DNA of 64,000 nucleotides, from the NCBI GenBank assembly GCA_963693085.1, contig OY856411.1, positions 1,346,737,050 through 1,346,801,049 on the forward strand, read 5' to 3'. Shown here in pieces: positions 10,434 through 22,389 of this stretch; the first letter of the stretch is position 1, and each line of letters starts with the position of its first letter. The stretch comes from Alisma plantago-aquatica. Lineage: Eukaryota; Streptophyta; Magnoliopsida; Alismatales; Alismataceae. Under the pieces are notes generated by a model, which did not search any database, had not been told where the DNA came from, and worked only from the letters and a program-made list of their open reading frames with translations. A program made the position numbers and the translations under genes.

Positions 10434-11156
10434 ATGTCAGTAGTGACATGGAACATGCACGGCGTTTGTGATCTGACAAAAAGGAGAGCGGTGACCCTCC
10501 TCCTACAACAACAATGTGCATCGATGGGTCTGTTGGTGGAGACCAAGATGAGGAAGGATGCGGGTGGTGAACGGGTGATTAATGAGATGTTTCCGGGGGG
10601 TTGGAAATGCATCTCCAATATCAACGTCAACGGGAAGGACAGGGTGTGCTGGGGTTGGGACCCCCGGGTTTGGTCTGTTGTGGTTACAACTACATCTGCC
10701 CAGATGATTACTACATGGTGCACCAACAAGGGCGGTGTGTGTGTCCTCATGTCAACTGTGTATGCCCACAATTAACGGCGACACTCTCTCTGGGAGGAGA
10801 TGGAGGCGACCAAGCCGCTTGCGGGGACCCCCTGGTTGGTGGCAGGTGACTTCAACGCCATTCGCCACGACAGTGATAAGGCGAGAGGGGGTGAAGTGTC
10901 CAGGAAGGCTATGCGGGAGTTAAACATCACGGTGGACCGATCAGGCCTAGTGGAGCTCCAGACGTATGGGGGTGTCCTCACCTGGTCGAATAGGAGGGAG
11001 GCGGGGGATCGGGTCTACTGTCGTCTTGATCGGGTGCTGGTCAACGACAGGTGGGCGGGCCTCTTTCTAACTGCTCACACTTGTCTCTCTTTCTCCCACC
11101 TTAGTGATCATGGCATGATGGTCACCTCACCCTTTGCCAACCAGGCATCGCGTTAG
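10434..11156 (+). pseudogene. LINE ORF2, AP-like endonuclease domain
   Basis: One frame covers the domain with a single stop at 10773. Key parts appear in order: VVTWNMHGV (the WNxxG strand), LVETKM with the catalytic Glu, VCVLMSTVYA, WLVAGDFNAI (the GDFN metal-binding motif), LTWSNRREAGDRVYCRLDRV and LSDHGMMV (the SDH catalytic motif). This enzyme nicks target DNA so that reverse transcription can start on the exposed end. All catalytic landmarks seem present. The ATG at 10434 lies in the first strand of the domain, so ORF2 probably starts slightly upstream or is truncated there. Confidence 0.9.
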
Positions 11157-12836
11157 GCCGTTCAGGAGCCTCAATGCTTGGGCAAGCTGGGATGGGTTCC
11201 TGGATGTGGTGAGGGGTGTGTGGTGCTCTACAGTAACAAGGAACCCACTCTTCACCATCGCCCTGAAGCTCAAGACAGTCAAGGATAGACTCCGGGCGTG
11301 GGCCGTGAGCCATGGTAATGTCAGAGTCGAAAGAAGAATACGGAGAAAGAATACGCCACCATCCAGGTGGGCCTCCAACACCTGCCCTGCTGCCCTTATC
11401 TGACCCAGAGGGAAAGGGAGGTCAGGGAACGCCCGGATCAACTCGACACTGCTGAAGAGCTGTTCTTCTACCAACGCAGCCGAGTCAAATGGATCCAGGA
11501 TGGGGAGCGGAACACTTCCTTCTACCAACAGGAGGTCAAGAGGAAGGAGATGAGGGACACCATCCACTACCTCATCGACGAAAATGTCGTACAAGTTAGC
11601 AACCAGGAGGAGTTGGAATTGGAGGCGGTGGCCTTCTACAAAAGCCTCTACAACAACAACGGTGTCCCTACCCATCATATGCGGCTTCGCCCAACTAACA
11701 AACTAACGTCAACTCAAGGGCAACAACTCTGTAGGCCATGCATGTGTGAGGAAGTGAGGGACGTTGTGTGGTCTATCGGGCAGGACAAAGCCCCGGCCCC
11801 GATGGGTATAACGCCAGCTTCTTTAGAAGCTGTTGGAGTGTCATTGGTGAGGACGTTACCAAAGCCATCCTTTGGCTTATGAAAGGGGGGGCATGGTGCG
11901 GGAAGTCAACCACTTTTCCTGACGCTGATCCCAAAGATGGATGGCACCACTTCTCTCCGTGACTTCAGGCCGATCACCTGTAGTAACGTGCTTTACAAAA
12001 TCTTCACCAAGGTGTTGGCAGAGAGACTAAAGGAGGTTATCGGGGGGCTAGTCTCGCACAACCAAGGAACGTTCATTCCAAATAGAAGCATATCGGACTG
12101 CTCCCTCCTTGCAGTGGAGTTCCTCTATGGCTTTGACCTCAAACGATCAGGCCCAAAGGCCTGCTTGAAGACAGACTTAGCCAAGGCCTACGACCACGTC
12201 GAGTGGGAGGCCCTATGGACAATCATGGAAAGAATGGGCTTCCCCCCTACCTGGACAGATTGGATCAGGCAATGCGTCACAACCTGCTCCTTTTCGGTCC
12301 TCGTCAATGGGCTTCCAGTGGGTCTGTTCAACAGCTCGCGCGGTCTAAGGTAGGGGTGCCCACTGTCACCCCTCCTCTTCATGCTCATCATGGAGTACCT
12401 CACCATACTCATGTCTGAGGGAGAACGTCAAGGTCGCTTCTACACCTATAAATTCAAATGCACGACTGTCATGTCTCACCTAACCTTCGCTGACGATGTG
12501 CTCATCTTTGTTGAAGCTACTAGGAAAATCCTGCGTGGGGTCAGAAGGATCCTAGATGAGTTCAACGACACGGTTGGGGTTCGTATCAACCCAGCCAAGT
12601 CCAAACTCTTCCTCTCAAAAGTTGCGGCGGTGAATGCCAACCTTCTTTGCGGGATGGTGGGGTGCCCCCTGGACACCTTGCCTACGTGTTACCTTGGGTT
12701 CCCCCTTGCTGCTAAAAACCATACGGTAGCCTTCTTCAATCCATGTCTTAACCAAATGAATAAGATGATCTCCAAGTGGTTTCCAGACAAAATCACTATG
12801 GAAGGACGTTGCCTTCTCACCAAATCAAACCTCTAA
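11157..12836 (+). pseudogene. LINE ORF2, reverse transcriptase domain
   Basis: The RT region is spread over several frames, with phase changes near 11160, 11370, 11800 and 11900 and a TAG at 12351. Landmarks in order are WIQDGERNTSFY, the PDGYNASFF block, FRPITCSNVLYKIFTKVLAERL, HNQGTFIPNRSI, KTDLAKAYDHVEW, GCPLSPLLF (its expected preceding Gln codon is the TAG) and LTFADDVLIF, where FADD is the catalytic core. YLGFPL follows in the thumb. This is a standard plant L1 RT. The breaks mean that no functional protein can be made. Confidence 0.9.
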
Positions 12837-13760
12837 GGCCTTGTCACTTACTGGGCCTTACATGGCCATATCCCAGAGGGTACCTGTGATCGTATGGAGA
12901 TGGTGCTGACGGACTTTGTTTGGGGGTCCAACTACCACCACATGCGCTTTGAGAACTTGGCAAAACCCACCAAGGAAGGGGGTATGGGGCTCAAGAGGGT
13001 CCGCAGCATTAACCTTTGGGCCTCGCTGCGTAGGTTAGTCTGGTTCCACACCTGCCCCAAGTCGCCCTAGACCCAGTGGCTACGGAGGCGTTACAGGATC
13101 TCCTTCCCTGACCCAGCCTCTTTGCGACAAGGGGTGTCCAACTCCAGGAAGAACATGGCCCGCGCCTGGGTTGAGCACAGCCACCTCTTTGTGCAGTCCA
13201 CCCATGGCCACGTCAAGCTAATCAACCCAAACATCGGCCTATGGAGGGTGATCCAGCCACACAGGCCCCCTGTATCATTGGAAAAACCATATGGGATGGC
13301 ACCCTTATACATAGGTGGAGCTTCACAATCTTTAGGGCCTTCCATGGGGCCTTGGCCACGGCGGACCGTGTTCACAAATGGAATAGTGATTCCAACGATA
13401 GGTGCACCTTCTGTCGGTAGAGGGAGGACGTTCAACACCTCTTCTTCAACTACTGTTTCTCCAAACATATCCTCACACACGTCATGAGCCTTTGCGGGCT
13501 GGTGATACCCATGACAGCCACCATCCCTGAAACTGCCACCCTCATAAAAGACAAAACTAGGGGTTGGAAGGGGTGGAAGTGGCTTGCCCTTACGGGATGG
13601 ACATGCTTGACATACTTCATCTGGAAACAGCAAAATGAGAGGTGATACAACCAACAAACCCTCACCTCTGCGGAGTGCCAGGACCTGGTTGTCAAGGCCA
13701 TGTGCCAGCTTGCCAATACTCGCGGATGGAGATCCACTATTCTGGCCCACATCAGTAGGA
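12837..13760 (+). pseudogene. LINE ORF2 C-terminus with zf-RVT domain
   Basis: After a TAA at 12834 the sequence keeps the usual post-RT order in a mix of frames: WGSNYHHM and KEGGMGLK (the region that leads to the zinc-binding domain), then, around 13390-13500, a Cys-Thr-Phe-Cys pair followed by EDVQHLFFNYC, the C-x2-C...H-x4-C core. A Trp-rich tail comes last (GWKGWKWLAL, then FIWKQQNER before a stop). A frame on the opposite strand (13750-13091) is a shadow of this coding pattern. Confidence 0.75.
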
Positions 13761-14050
13761 TGTGGGGGATTTTTTTAGTCCCTAGTTTTTTCTGTTTAAA
13801 GCCCACGAGCTTCTTCGGGGTTTTTGTAGAATTACCCCATACACACACACACCCCTTTTTGTAGTTATACAGGAGTGGTGGGACACACCCCACACTGTAG
13901 CCTTTCTAGTGTGTGGTGTGTCCTGCCCACATGTATTTTCTATTGAGGCTCCCATAAGCCTTTCGGCCCGGTGCTTCTCGCACCTTGGGGTCTCCTTGTA
14001 ATGGGTTTCCCACTTTGGGTCACCCTCATTATTATATTTACCAGTCTATC
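13761..14050 (+). other. LINE 3' UTR
   Basis: This holds short non-coding sequence with an (AC)n stretch near 13840-13855 and GC-rich text, ending where composition turns AT-rich. There is no long poly(A). Confidence 0.5.
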
Positions 14051-15437
14051 AAATAGACTATTCTGAAGAATTAGGGTTTTATCACACATATGGACTGAGA
14101 AGATATTATGTGAGGTCTAATCTTTCACCCCACTAACTTGTGCAAGGTGGTAGCAAGATTTCATAACATTGAACGATAGAGTTATCACACTAAACATCAT
14201 TATTTCAAGTTATGATCACATCATACTAGAATTTCATCATTAGATAAGGGTTTGATGTTTTATTTACTATTAGGGTTTCACCCTATTGTGTGAGATTTAT
14301 TCTCAAACTTAGAAGCATAGACTAATAAGGATCAATGTTAAGAACTATAATTTTGTGCATGTTACATATGATCTAAAGGTATATTTATTTCAAGCTCATG
14401 ATTTCAAAAGTAATTCTTCATGTATGATATGAAGTGAAAGAGAATATATGAAATCACGATTATCATCATTTCAAACTAATATATGTCATGTATGGTTGGG
14501 GTAGAGGAATAGAATAGGTCAAGCTCATCTGAGTGGTTTTTCATACATAATCATCCTTATAGATCAAGTGAGGTTTCTAGCATCATATATTAATAAAGAG
14601 AAGCAGGAGTATCTTATGTGCAAGTCATTTACTCTTAAAATTAGAGTTTCATATATCACCTCACTTGCAGCTAATGATGAGATTCCCAAACATACATCAC
14701 TCAATCTAGGACCTAACTCAATCAAAAGGACTGAATTTCTCATTGTAAGTTGCATGCCCATCATTTTTAACCCAACTCTCAGATATAGGATTGAATCATG
14801 AAAAAAGTCTCAACTCATTTACTCAGGAGTAACCCAGCTTAGGACACATCATTTCACATATACCTCATTATTTTTCATATATTGTAGAATAGGTCCTGTG
14901 ACCCTCTCCTTATGGGTCTCACTCTCTCTGGAGTTCATCACGTAGCTTGTCCTAACACTGAAGGTCCTCCTTTATAAAAGATCTTTAGGCTCATGCATAT
15001 TGAACTTTATCTTAACAAAGCTCATCTTAAATAAGAAAAGGGAATGTACTTTCATCATCAAAACTTATCTTAGATTCTCTAAAATTGGATTCAACTCATA
15101 TACAACTTAAACTCGTTGACCTAGAGGTTATACATTGTCCATATTTTGATAATGACTTAACCATTCCTTTCATATGTATCTAATATGTGTATTCAAGATT
15201 GATTTCAGGCTATAGGCACATGAAAAGGATCAATTTACACAAGCCCTAGCTTGTCAAATTTCAAGTCAAATGCATCACAAGTGTGCTAATAAGGAAATCC
15301 CTTCAAATTGCCTTAGAAGAATTTTGTAATCACTTGTATTGATGATATGACTTGTAACTAAGATGAGAAAAATATGTGGGACACCTAATACCAAGTTTTA
15401 ATCACTTTTTAGCCTATTTAGAAAATCAATCACAAGC
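14051..15437 (-). mobile_element. LARD interior, 5' segment (continues 6611-6869)
   Basis: This stretch is non-coding and resembles 61130-62200 of the right-hand minus-strand element. Matching landmarks in the same order include CTCAGGAGTA, GGGTCTCACTCTC, GTCCTAACACT followed by AGGTCCTCCTTT, and CATCAAAACTTATCTT. The relation identifies 6040-6869 plus 14051-15437 as one minus-strand element split by the LINE. Its 5' LTR is missing because the Copia element begins here. Confidence 0.65.
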
Positions 15438-15452
15438 TGCTGAGTGATCGAG

Positions 15453-15662
15453 TTTCAATCTCGACCGATCCCATGAATTGATTTTCTGAAAGTAGCAATC
15501 GGTCAGTTGTGCATTCACAGAACTCGACCGAACGACCTTATGACCAAATGCAATTTTGGCTGATCGGTCAAGTTTCCCAGAACAAACTCGACCGATAGTT
15601 TGAAAATTGGGTTTGTCTTTTAGTCGATCGATCGAGTTACCTTTATTCAAACTCGACCAAAT
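15453..15662. repeat. CTCGACCGAT motif cluster in Copia U3
   Basis: Motif copies include TCTCGACCGATC, ATCGGTCAG, ACTCGACCGAAC, GATCGGTCAAG, ACTCGACCGATAG, CGATCGATCGAG and ACTCGACCAAA. Opposite orientations alternate, so neighbouring copies could pair. The cluster lies upstream of the TATA box, where U3 enhancers would be. The same motif recurs at 22036-22145. Confidence 0.8.
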
Positions 15663-15797
15663 GTACTGTAAGGAAAATGTAGAAAAAGTTATTATAATCA
15701 TCGATGACTTGTTTGAGGTGAAAATAGATATGTTACTTTGAGGAAAATGACTATATTTTGACCCTAAGTGTTCCCCAACTCAAGGGAGCACCCCAGC

Positions 15798-15804
15798 TAT
15801 AAAC
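15798..15804 (+). promoter_or_regulatory. LTR TATA box
   Basis: TATAAAC lies in CCAGCTATAAACAAGACCCC. The equivalent spot in the diverged LTR at 25970 reads TATAAATA. Conservation of the box between diverged copies supports it as the element's promoter. Confidence 0.7.
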
Positions 15805-16580
15805 AAGACCCCTTTGAGTTCATTCCATGTTTGCTCATTCACTACATTCAAGGTCCTTACTATAGTTGAGTGTGCTACTACTCCTTGAGCCCCTTTCTCT
15901 CTCTAGTTTACACTTCATTCTGTGATTTGTGAGTGAGTTAGGCTTATTATAAGAGAGCTCCACCTTTGTGCATATAAAGCTCGCAATCTTCCTCCACTTC
16001 CCTATCCCCTTCCTTCATGAAGAAAAGCTGAAGAAAGCTCCATCAAGTGAAGAAGGAGTTGTAGCTAGTCCTCTTCAAGGTGGTTGAAGAGGTGGTGATC
16101 TTCTCCAAGTGAAGGAGAAGGTAAAGGTTGAAGATCCAAGACGAGAAGCAAAGTCCTTCAAGGCAGAAGACTTGAGCTTGAGTGGGTAAGACCTTGGTGA
16201 AGATTGAAGACTCAAGCTAAGTGGGTAAGTTCCTTATTAAGGTGGATATCTCCTTGTGGTTGGATGGGTATGTCCTTTGGTGGTATTTTGTTGTAACTCT
16301 TATTGGTGATAATATAGAGAAAACCACTTGCAAAGTCCTAGAGGTTGACCTCTCTAGGTAGTGGACTGACTCACTTCTAGTTTGAAGTGTGGAACCACTC
16401 TACATCCTTTTGTCAAGTGCTTGCTATCAATCTCTCTCATCCTTGCTATGCTTGTTAGATAGGACTTCAAATTGACATCTAGCTATTGCTCTAAAATTGA
16501 TATAATTTGAAGGTCTAATATATTTTGTGAGAAATTTTGTAGCTCTATTCACACCCCCCTAGAGCCTTAGATCCAACAAG

Positions 16581-16593
16581 TGATATCAGAGCC
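16581..16593 (+). other. Copia primer binding site, initiator-Met type
   Basis: TGATATCAGAGCC differs by one base from the TGGTATCAGAGCC complement of initiator tRNA-Met. It follows the LTR end by two bases. Confidence 0.75.
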
Positions 16594-16630
16594 AAGGATC
16601 TTCTCCAACAATCTCCTATGAGACGAGAAG

Positions 16631-18640
16631 ATGGGAGACAACCTACTTGGTTCACTCAACCTAGAGGGAGGCTTCTCCATGCATCCTCCGGTCTTTGACG
16701 GCACCAAGTTCCTCTATTAGAAGATGCGGATGCAGTTCTACATTCAAGGGATGAACTTTGATATGTGGAAGGTGATGGTCACACCTTACAAGGAGCCAAC
16801 CGGAGCTGTTGCAACATGGAGTGAAGCTACTCTCAAGGAGGCTCAACTCAATGCCAAGACCATTAGCATCCTCTACATACACAACCCTCACCCCCACAGA
16901 GTTTAACCAGATCTCATTATGGGACACCACCTATGATATTTGGGACAAGTTGTGCATTACATATGAAGGCACAAAGCAAGTCAAGGAGGAAAAGATATAC
17001 ATGTTGAACAGCCTCCTAGAGAACTTCAAGATGGGAAAGAAAGAAGGCATTGTAGAGATGTACTCAAGACTCAATGTCATCATCAATGGGCTGGCTGCAT
17101 TGGGCAACACTTTGGATAGAGGCATCATTAACTCAAAGATCTTGAGAACTCTTCCAAAGAGGTGGGAGTCAAAGGTCACCTCCATTGAAGAAGTGAGAAG
17201 CCTTGGTGACATCCCAACTAAAGAACTCACTGGTAATCTTCAAGCCCATGAGCCTAGACTTGACAAATAAGAAGAGGAAGCAAATCAAGAAGAGAAGGAA
17301 GCCAAGAATATCAAAGATAGTGCATTCAAAGCACAAGTGGAGGCTATCATCCTTCAACAGCAAATTGCTTGTCGAACTTCTCCCTCCTCCTCTAGTGAAG
17401 ATGAAGGCCCTAGTGAGCATGAAGCCAACTACATCAAGGACAAGCACATCAAGGGCAAGCAAGCCTCCTCCTCCTCCTCTACTCCGAGATGCTACAAGCT
17501 TGTTCAAAAGGGACACTACAAGAGTGAATGCCCAAAGTCAAGAAAGGCAAACCACAAGAACAGCTCAAGGAAAGAAGAAGATTACAAGAAGGAGATCAAG
17601 CATAATAGGAAGGACAAGAAGGAGAAGAGACACAACAATGCAGCTCATGTGGCTTGGGAAGCTTCATCATCAAGCAGCTCTAGCTACGAAGAAGATGGAG
17701 AGTGTCACCTTGCTCTCATGGCACCTACAAGTGAAGACATTGGTGAGGTAAGTGAGGTAAGCTTGTATGAATTTCCTAAAGAAGTTATTATTGACATGCT
17801 TATTACTACTCATTCTTCTTTTGCTAAATGTAAATCTAAAAGAAAATAGTTAGGAAAAATGATTGATGATCTGTATGCTAAGCTTGAGATTTTGGAATTG
17901 AGTGAGAAAACCAACCTTGAGAGTATTGATAATTTGCAAGGGAAATACCTTGATCTTGAACTCCACTACAATGGGGTTGAAGTTGAGAATGGTATCTACC
18001 TTAAGAACATTGAGAATCTTAAGGAAGAGAACCCAAATTGCCTAAAAGAACTTGAATTGCTTAAAATTGGAAATGTTGAATTTAAGTTGCTTATTGATGC
18101 TTGTAGAGAAGAGAGAGATGTCAATCTCAAAGAGATTCAAATGCTAAAATATAAAAATGCTAGGTTGCTTAGTCAAGTAAATGATCTATCTTCTAGACCT
18201 TTGTTGCCTAGTGTTAATGTTGCTTGTATCTCTCTTGAAAAGGATTCATATATTACTAAAGCTTTATGTCTTGAGGCTGATCTTGTACATGCTAGGGATG
18301 ACATATCTAGTTTATATTCTACTATTGTTTCTTTGAATGATGATAACCATAGATTGAGAGCATCCCTACAGAAATTCCTCAAAGGGAAGAACTGCTAAAA
18401 TGAAATCCTTGACCATTCTACTAAACAAAGTGGCACTAGTGGTTTGGGATTTGTAGGGGGAGCCTCAAAGGGAAAGAGTAAGGCCAAAGGTAAGAAAAAG
18501 AGCAAGGAGATCGCTTTCTTTGTAGGAGAATCTTCAGTCACTAAGAATCCTATGGTTGTTATTATTGCAAATGTGATTATCATTATTCCACTTATTGTCC
18601 TTACATGCCTAAGGGGACCAACCCAAAGATGAAATGAGTC
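16631..18640 (+). pseudogene. Sirevirus-like gag with long coiled-coil extension
   Basis: The frame starts MGDNLLGSLNLEGGFSMHPP at 16631, typical of Copia gag, and is broken by a TAG at 16719, a frameshift near 16880 and further stops. The body (to about 17270) has the UBN2-like pattern DIWDKLCITYEGTKQVKE and KILRTLPKRWE. A Ser/Lys-rich stretch leads to a zinc knuckle at 17490 whose second Cys is replaced (CYKLVQKGHYKSEC). A long charged, Leu-rich segment (17859-18398) is predicted coiled coil. A second knuckle at 18557-18598 is intact: C-x2-C-x4-H-x4-C. The extended gag between knuckle and protease is characteristic of Sireviruses, whose Gag is unusually large. The protein would package element RNA in cytoplasmic particles. 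Confidence 0.8.
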
Positions 18641-18710
18641 CCCAAGCTAACTCCGGATCCCAAAGTTTGAGTTGGGAACTGACATTCTCATTTCTTACAG
18701 GAAAAAGATA

Positions 18711-21700
18711 GATGGATTGTTGATAGTGGCTGCACAAAGCACATGATCGGTGACATAAGCCATTTCAACAGTTTCACAAAGAAGAAAGGAGGATATGTCA
18801 CCTTTGGGGACAACAAGAAAGGTAAAGTCAAAGGTGAGGGTGATGTAGGCGAATCCTTGTGCATCAAGAATGTTCTGTTTGTGGATGGCCTACGTCACAA
18901 TTTAATAAGTGTTAGTCAACTTTGTGATAATGGTTACCTTGTTCTATTCACTTCTTTTAAATGCTTGATTCTAGATTCCCTCACCTACCAACTTATATAT
19001 AAAGGAACTATAAGTGATAATCTTTATGTTATTGTTCTTAACTCTATTAAACATGTGGTTGGTAGATGCCTAGTAGTCAACTTGAATGATTTTTCTCTTT
19101 GGCACTGTCGTCTTAGTTATGTAAATATGCATCAATTAAAGAAGTTGAGCAAAAAGGACTTAGTCAAGGGACTTCCTAAATTGGATTTTGAAAAGGATGA
19201 GGAATGCCAAACTTGTACACAAGGAAAGCAAACTAAGTCCTCCTTCAAATCCAAAGGAGTCCTTAGCACTAAGAGAACTCTTGAGCTTCTTAATATTGAT
19301 CTATTTGGACCAATGAGAACGCAATCGCTTCGTGGTTCCAAGTATTGCCTTGTTATTGTTGATGATTTCTCTAGATATACTTTGGACCTTCTTTCTCATT
19401 TCAAAAGTTATACGCTTGATGTTTTCTTGAGTTTTTATAAACGGGTTGAGAATGAAGCTTCTTGCCGAATTTTTTTCCATTCGTAGTGACCATGGGGAAG
19501 AATTTGAAAATGAGCTTTTTGAGCATTTTTGTGAAGAATTGGGTTATGCATACAACTTCTCTTCACCACGAACATCTCAAAAAAATGGGGTTGTAGAGAG
19601 GAATAATAGGTCTTTACAGGAGATGGCTAGGACCATGCTTCTTGAGTATGATACTCCTAAGAAGTTTTGGCCTAAAGTTGTCAATATCTCATGTTTTGTG
19701 CAAAACTATGTTTTTACTCATCCTTCTCTTAAGAAAACCCCCTATGAGCTATGGTGTGGTAGGAAGCCTTCTATCGAGTATTTCCATGTTTTCAGATGTC
19801 CTTGTTTTGTCTTGAATACGAAAGATTCTCTTGACAAGTTTGATCTGAAATCGTACAAGGCTTTCTTTCTTGACTATAACACTACTAGCAAGGCTTATAG
19901 AGTTTTTAATATTGATCTTGCTAAGGTAGAATAATCTATTAATGTAAAGTTTATTGAGACTAACCCCTCTATTCCCAAAGATATTGCTCCAAATGATGAT
20001 GTTACAGGTAAAGTAATTCCTATCCTTAAAGAACTCAACATCACCCAAAAGGGAAAAGCGATGGCTGCTCAAGAAGAAGATAAAGATGATGAAAAGAAGG
20101 ATCCAACTCCCCGATTTGCAAAGAATCATTCAAAGGAGCTGATTTTAGGTGATCCATTTGAAAGAGTGAAGACGTGGGCTGCATTCAACAAAGAACAAGC
20201 CAACAACGCCTTCATCTCACAACTCGAGCCTAAGAATGTCAAAAAAGCACTTGAGGATGAAGAATGGATCTTATCTATGCAAGAAGATCTGGATCAATTT
20301 GGGAAGAACAAAGTTTGGACCCTTGTGCCAAGACCAAGTGACAGAAATATCATTGGCACCAAATGGGTCTACCGCAACAAGCTAGATGAAAGCGGCAAAG
20401 TGGTAAGGAACAAAGCAAGGTTAGTGGCTCAAGACTACAATCAATAGGAAGGTATTGACTTTGATGAAACATATGCACCTGTAGATAGACTTGATTCCAT
20501 TCATATGTTGCTTGCCTTTGCTAGTCATAAAAACTTTCTTTTGTATCAAATGGATGTTAAAAGTGTGTTTTTGAATGGTACAATTGAGGAGAAAGTGTAT
20601 GTTACACAACCTCTATGCTTTGAACATGATAGTCTACCTAACCATGTTTATTTGTTGCAAAAATCTCTATATGGACTCAAACAAGCACCAAGGGCTTGGT
20701 ATGAGAAATTAAAGAACCTTTTGTTAGATCATGGTTATATCATGGGAAAATTGGATTCTACCTTGTTTCTAAAACACACTTCTAACAATTTTCTCATCAT
20801 TCAAATATATGTTGATGATATCATCTTTGGCGGAACTAACCTTGATCTTCATAGAGAATTTAGTGATCTTATGCAGAGTGAATTCGAGATGAGTATGATG
20901 GGTGAACTCACTTTCTTCCTCGGCTTTCAAATCAAGCAAACAAAGGATGGGAACTTCATCAACCAAGGCAAGTATATAAATAAACTACTTAAGCACTTTG
21001 GGATGGAGAACACAGATCCTATGGATACACCCATGTCAAACACTACCAAACTTGATAAAGATGAAGAAGGTGAGAAAGTATATGAGAAGCTCTATAGATG
21101 TATGATTGGAAGTTTACTTTACTTAACTGCCTCTAGACCTGACATAATGTTTAGTGTTGGCTTGTGTGCCCGATTTCAATCAAATCCTAAGAAATCACAT
21201 CTTATAGCTATTAAGAGGATTCTAAAGTACTTATCCAAAACTCAAAATTTTGGACTATGGTATCCCAAGTCAAGGGAATTTACTCTTACAGCTTATAGTG
21301 ATGCCGACTATGCAGGGTTCTTGATTGATAGAAAGTGCACAAGTGGAACTTGCTTCCTCCTAGGACCATTCTTGGTGTATTGGTTCTCTAAGAAATAGAG
21401 CACCATGGCATTATCAACCACCAAGGTTGAGTACATTACAGCTGAGAGTTGTTGTGCCCAGGTCCTATGGATGAAGCAAATGCTCCAAGACTTTAACATT
21501 CATTTTGATGCTTTTCCTATCTATTGTGATAATACTAGTGCAATTAACTTATCTTACAATCCTATATTGCATAGTAGAGCTAAACATATAGAGGTTCGCC
21601 ATCACTTTCTTCATGATCACATTTCCAAGTAGGATATTTATATCATGCATGTGGACACGAAAAATCAGTTGGCAGACATTTTCACTAAACCTCTAGCTAG

Positions 21701-21773
21701 AGACCAGTTTAACTTTATTAGATCAAAATTTCTTATAACTACTTTGAATGAATCAAATATGCCTTCTATCTAG
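18711..21773 (+). pseudogene. Copia pol: protease, integrase, RT, RNase H
   Basis: Domains follow Copia order. The protease core is WIVDSGCTKHM at 18711. The integrase begins with an HHCC-like zinc segment (WHCRL...C-x2-C near 19100-19215), then has NIDLFGPM, SDHGEEF and a KNGVVERNNR block carrying the D, D and E residues; a frameshift near 19470 splits it. The RT (about 20250-20960) has RNKARLVAQDYNQ and, after a TAG at 20446, YQMDVKSVFLNG, the SLYGLKQAPRAWY block and YVDDIIFGG with the YVDD core. RNase H has DADYAG and continues past a TAG at 21396 to the tail LADIFTKPLA. Only about five breaks disrupt 3 kb, so decay is moderate. The integrase before RT order confirms Copia and excludes Ty3. 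Confidence 0.92.
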
Positions 21774-22389
21774 TAGTCATCTATCCTATATGTTTTGCAT
21801 CTATCTTGATCATCTTTGCTTGCTAATACGCTTAAAATCGGTTTTTCATGTTCATTTTTCCTTATTTTTCTCTTATTTTTAGGTATTTTTTGCAAATGCA
21901 TGTTTTATCGCAAAATAGTACCCAATGATGAGTGATATGTGCCTAAGTATGTTCAATATACATAATGGACTTGAAAAATAAATTTAATTAGCACTCAAAT
22001 GGCTAGAAAATAAGTTTTATGGTTTTAGGTCAGGTTGACCATCCGTCGATTTTCCCGAGGATAAACTCGATCGATCCATGGCCGAGAGCTTTTTTTAAAA
22101 AGGGCCAATTGGTTGAGTTTTCACCTCATAGAACTTGACCGATCGCCAGGCTGAAGCTAACTTAAGTTGGGTTCGGCCGACTATTCTCCCTCTCAACTAG
22201 AGAAAAGTCATCTGATTCCACTCTCTCAAGCCCCAAGCTCTCAACCCTCGACCTTCCCTTCCCTTACCTAGCCCTAATCCGACCTAGGGAGACCTTCCTA
22301 GACCTTTCCCCTAGCTTAACCTAGGTGTGTGAATGTTTTGGTGGTGTGTTTGGTGTCTTTGATCTCTTCTTCCTCTCCTTTTTGCCGCC
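21774..22389 (+). other. Spacer between Copia pol and the third ORF
   Basis: This is non-coding sequence. The first part is AT-rich. Part 22036-22145 repeats the LTR-type motif CTCGATCGAT, TTGACCGATCG and related forms in both orientations. A CT-rich stretch comes before the ATG at 22390, which has the good context GCCGCCATGG. I see no clear TATA box. Confidence 0.6.
22036..22145. repeat. LTR-like CGACCGAT motif cluster before the third ORF
   Basis: Copies include TTGACCATCCGTCGAT, AACTCGATCGATCC, TTGGTTGAGTTTT and ACTTGACCGATCG. They share the core of the U3 cluster at 15453-15662, so the same motif family occurs in the LTR and just upstream of the extra ORF. Confidence 0.65.

Larger units (their letters stand above)
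6870..14050 (+). mobile_element. GC-rich L1-type LINE retrotransposon, about 7.2 kb, inactivated
   Basis: The element is a full-length-looking non-LTR retrotransposon: a GC-rich 5' region of about 1.6 kb, ORF1, then ORF2 with endonuclease, reverse transcriptase and zinc-binding domains. GC content rises sharply at about 6870 and falls at about 14050, against AT-rich flanks. The 3' end is an AT-rich CATTATTATATTTACC tail rather than a long poly(A). I could not identify a convincing target duplication, so both ends are approximate. At least five frame breaks or stops in ORF2 make it inactive. It is inserted in a minus-strand LARD, whose interior flanks it on both sides. Confidence 0.85.
15438..16578 (+). 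repeat. 5' LTR of a Sirevirus-like Copia element
   Basis: The LTR ends GATCCAACA, two bases before a primer site. Its start is approximate (TGCTGAGTGATCG). The U3 contains seven copies of a short CTCGACCGAT-type motif in both orientations (15453-15662). A TATA box and a CT-rich leader follow. A diverged copy of the last roughly 1020 bp lies at 25719-26735. Confidence 0.8.

Noticed and set aside
10135..10521. Minus-strand frames opposite the LINE linker
   Set aside because: They are shadows of a GC-rich stretch; the poly-C run gives Gly strings and no motif appears.
13091..13750. 219-codon minus-strand frame
   Set aside because: It lies opposite the LINE zinc-binding domain and is a shadow of GC-rich coding sequence.
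6870..14050. Target duplication for the LINE
   Set aside because: I compared the flanks around 6840-6900 and 14030-14100 and found only partial TTTAGGRTTT similarity, too weak to call.
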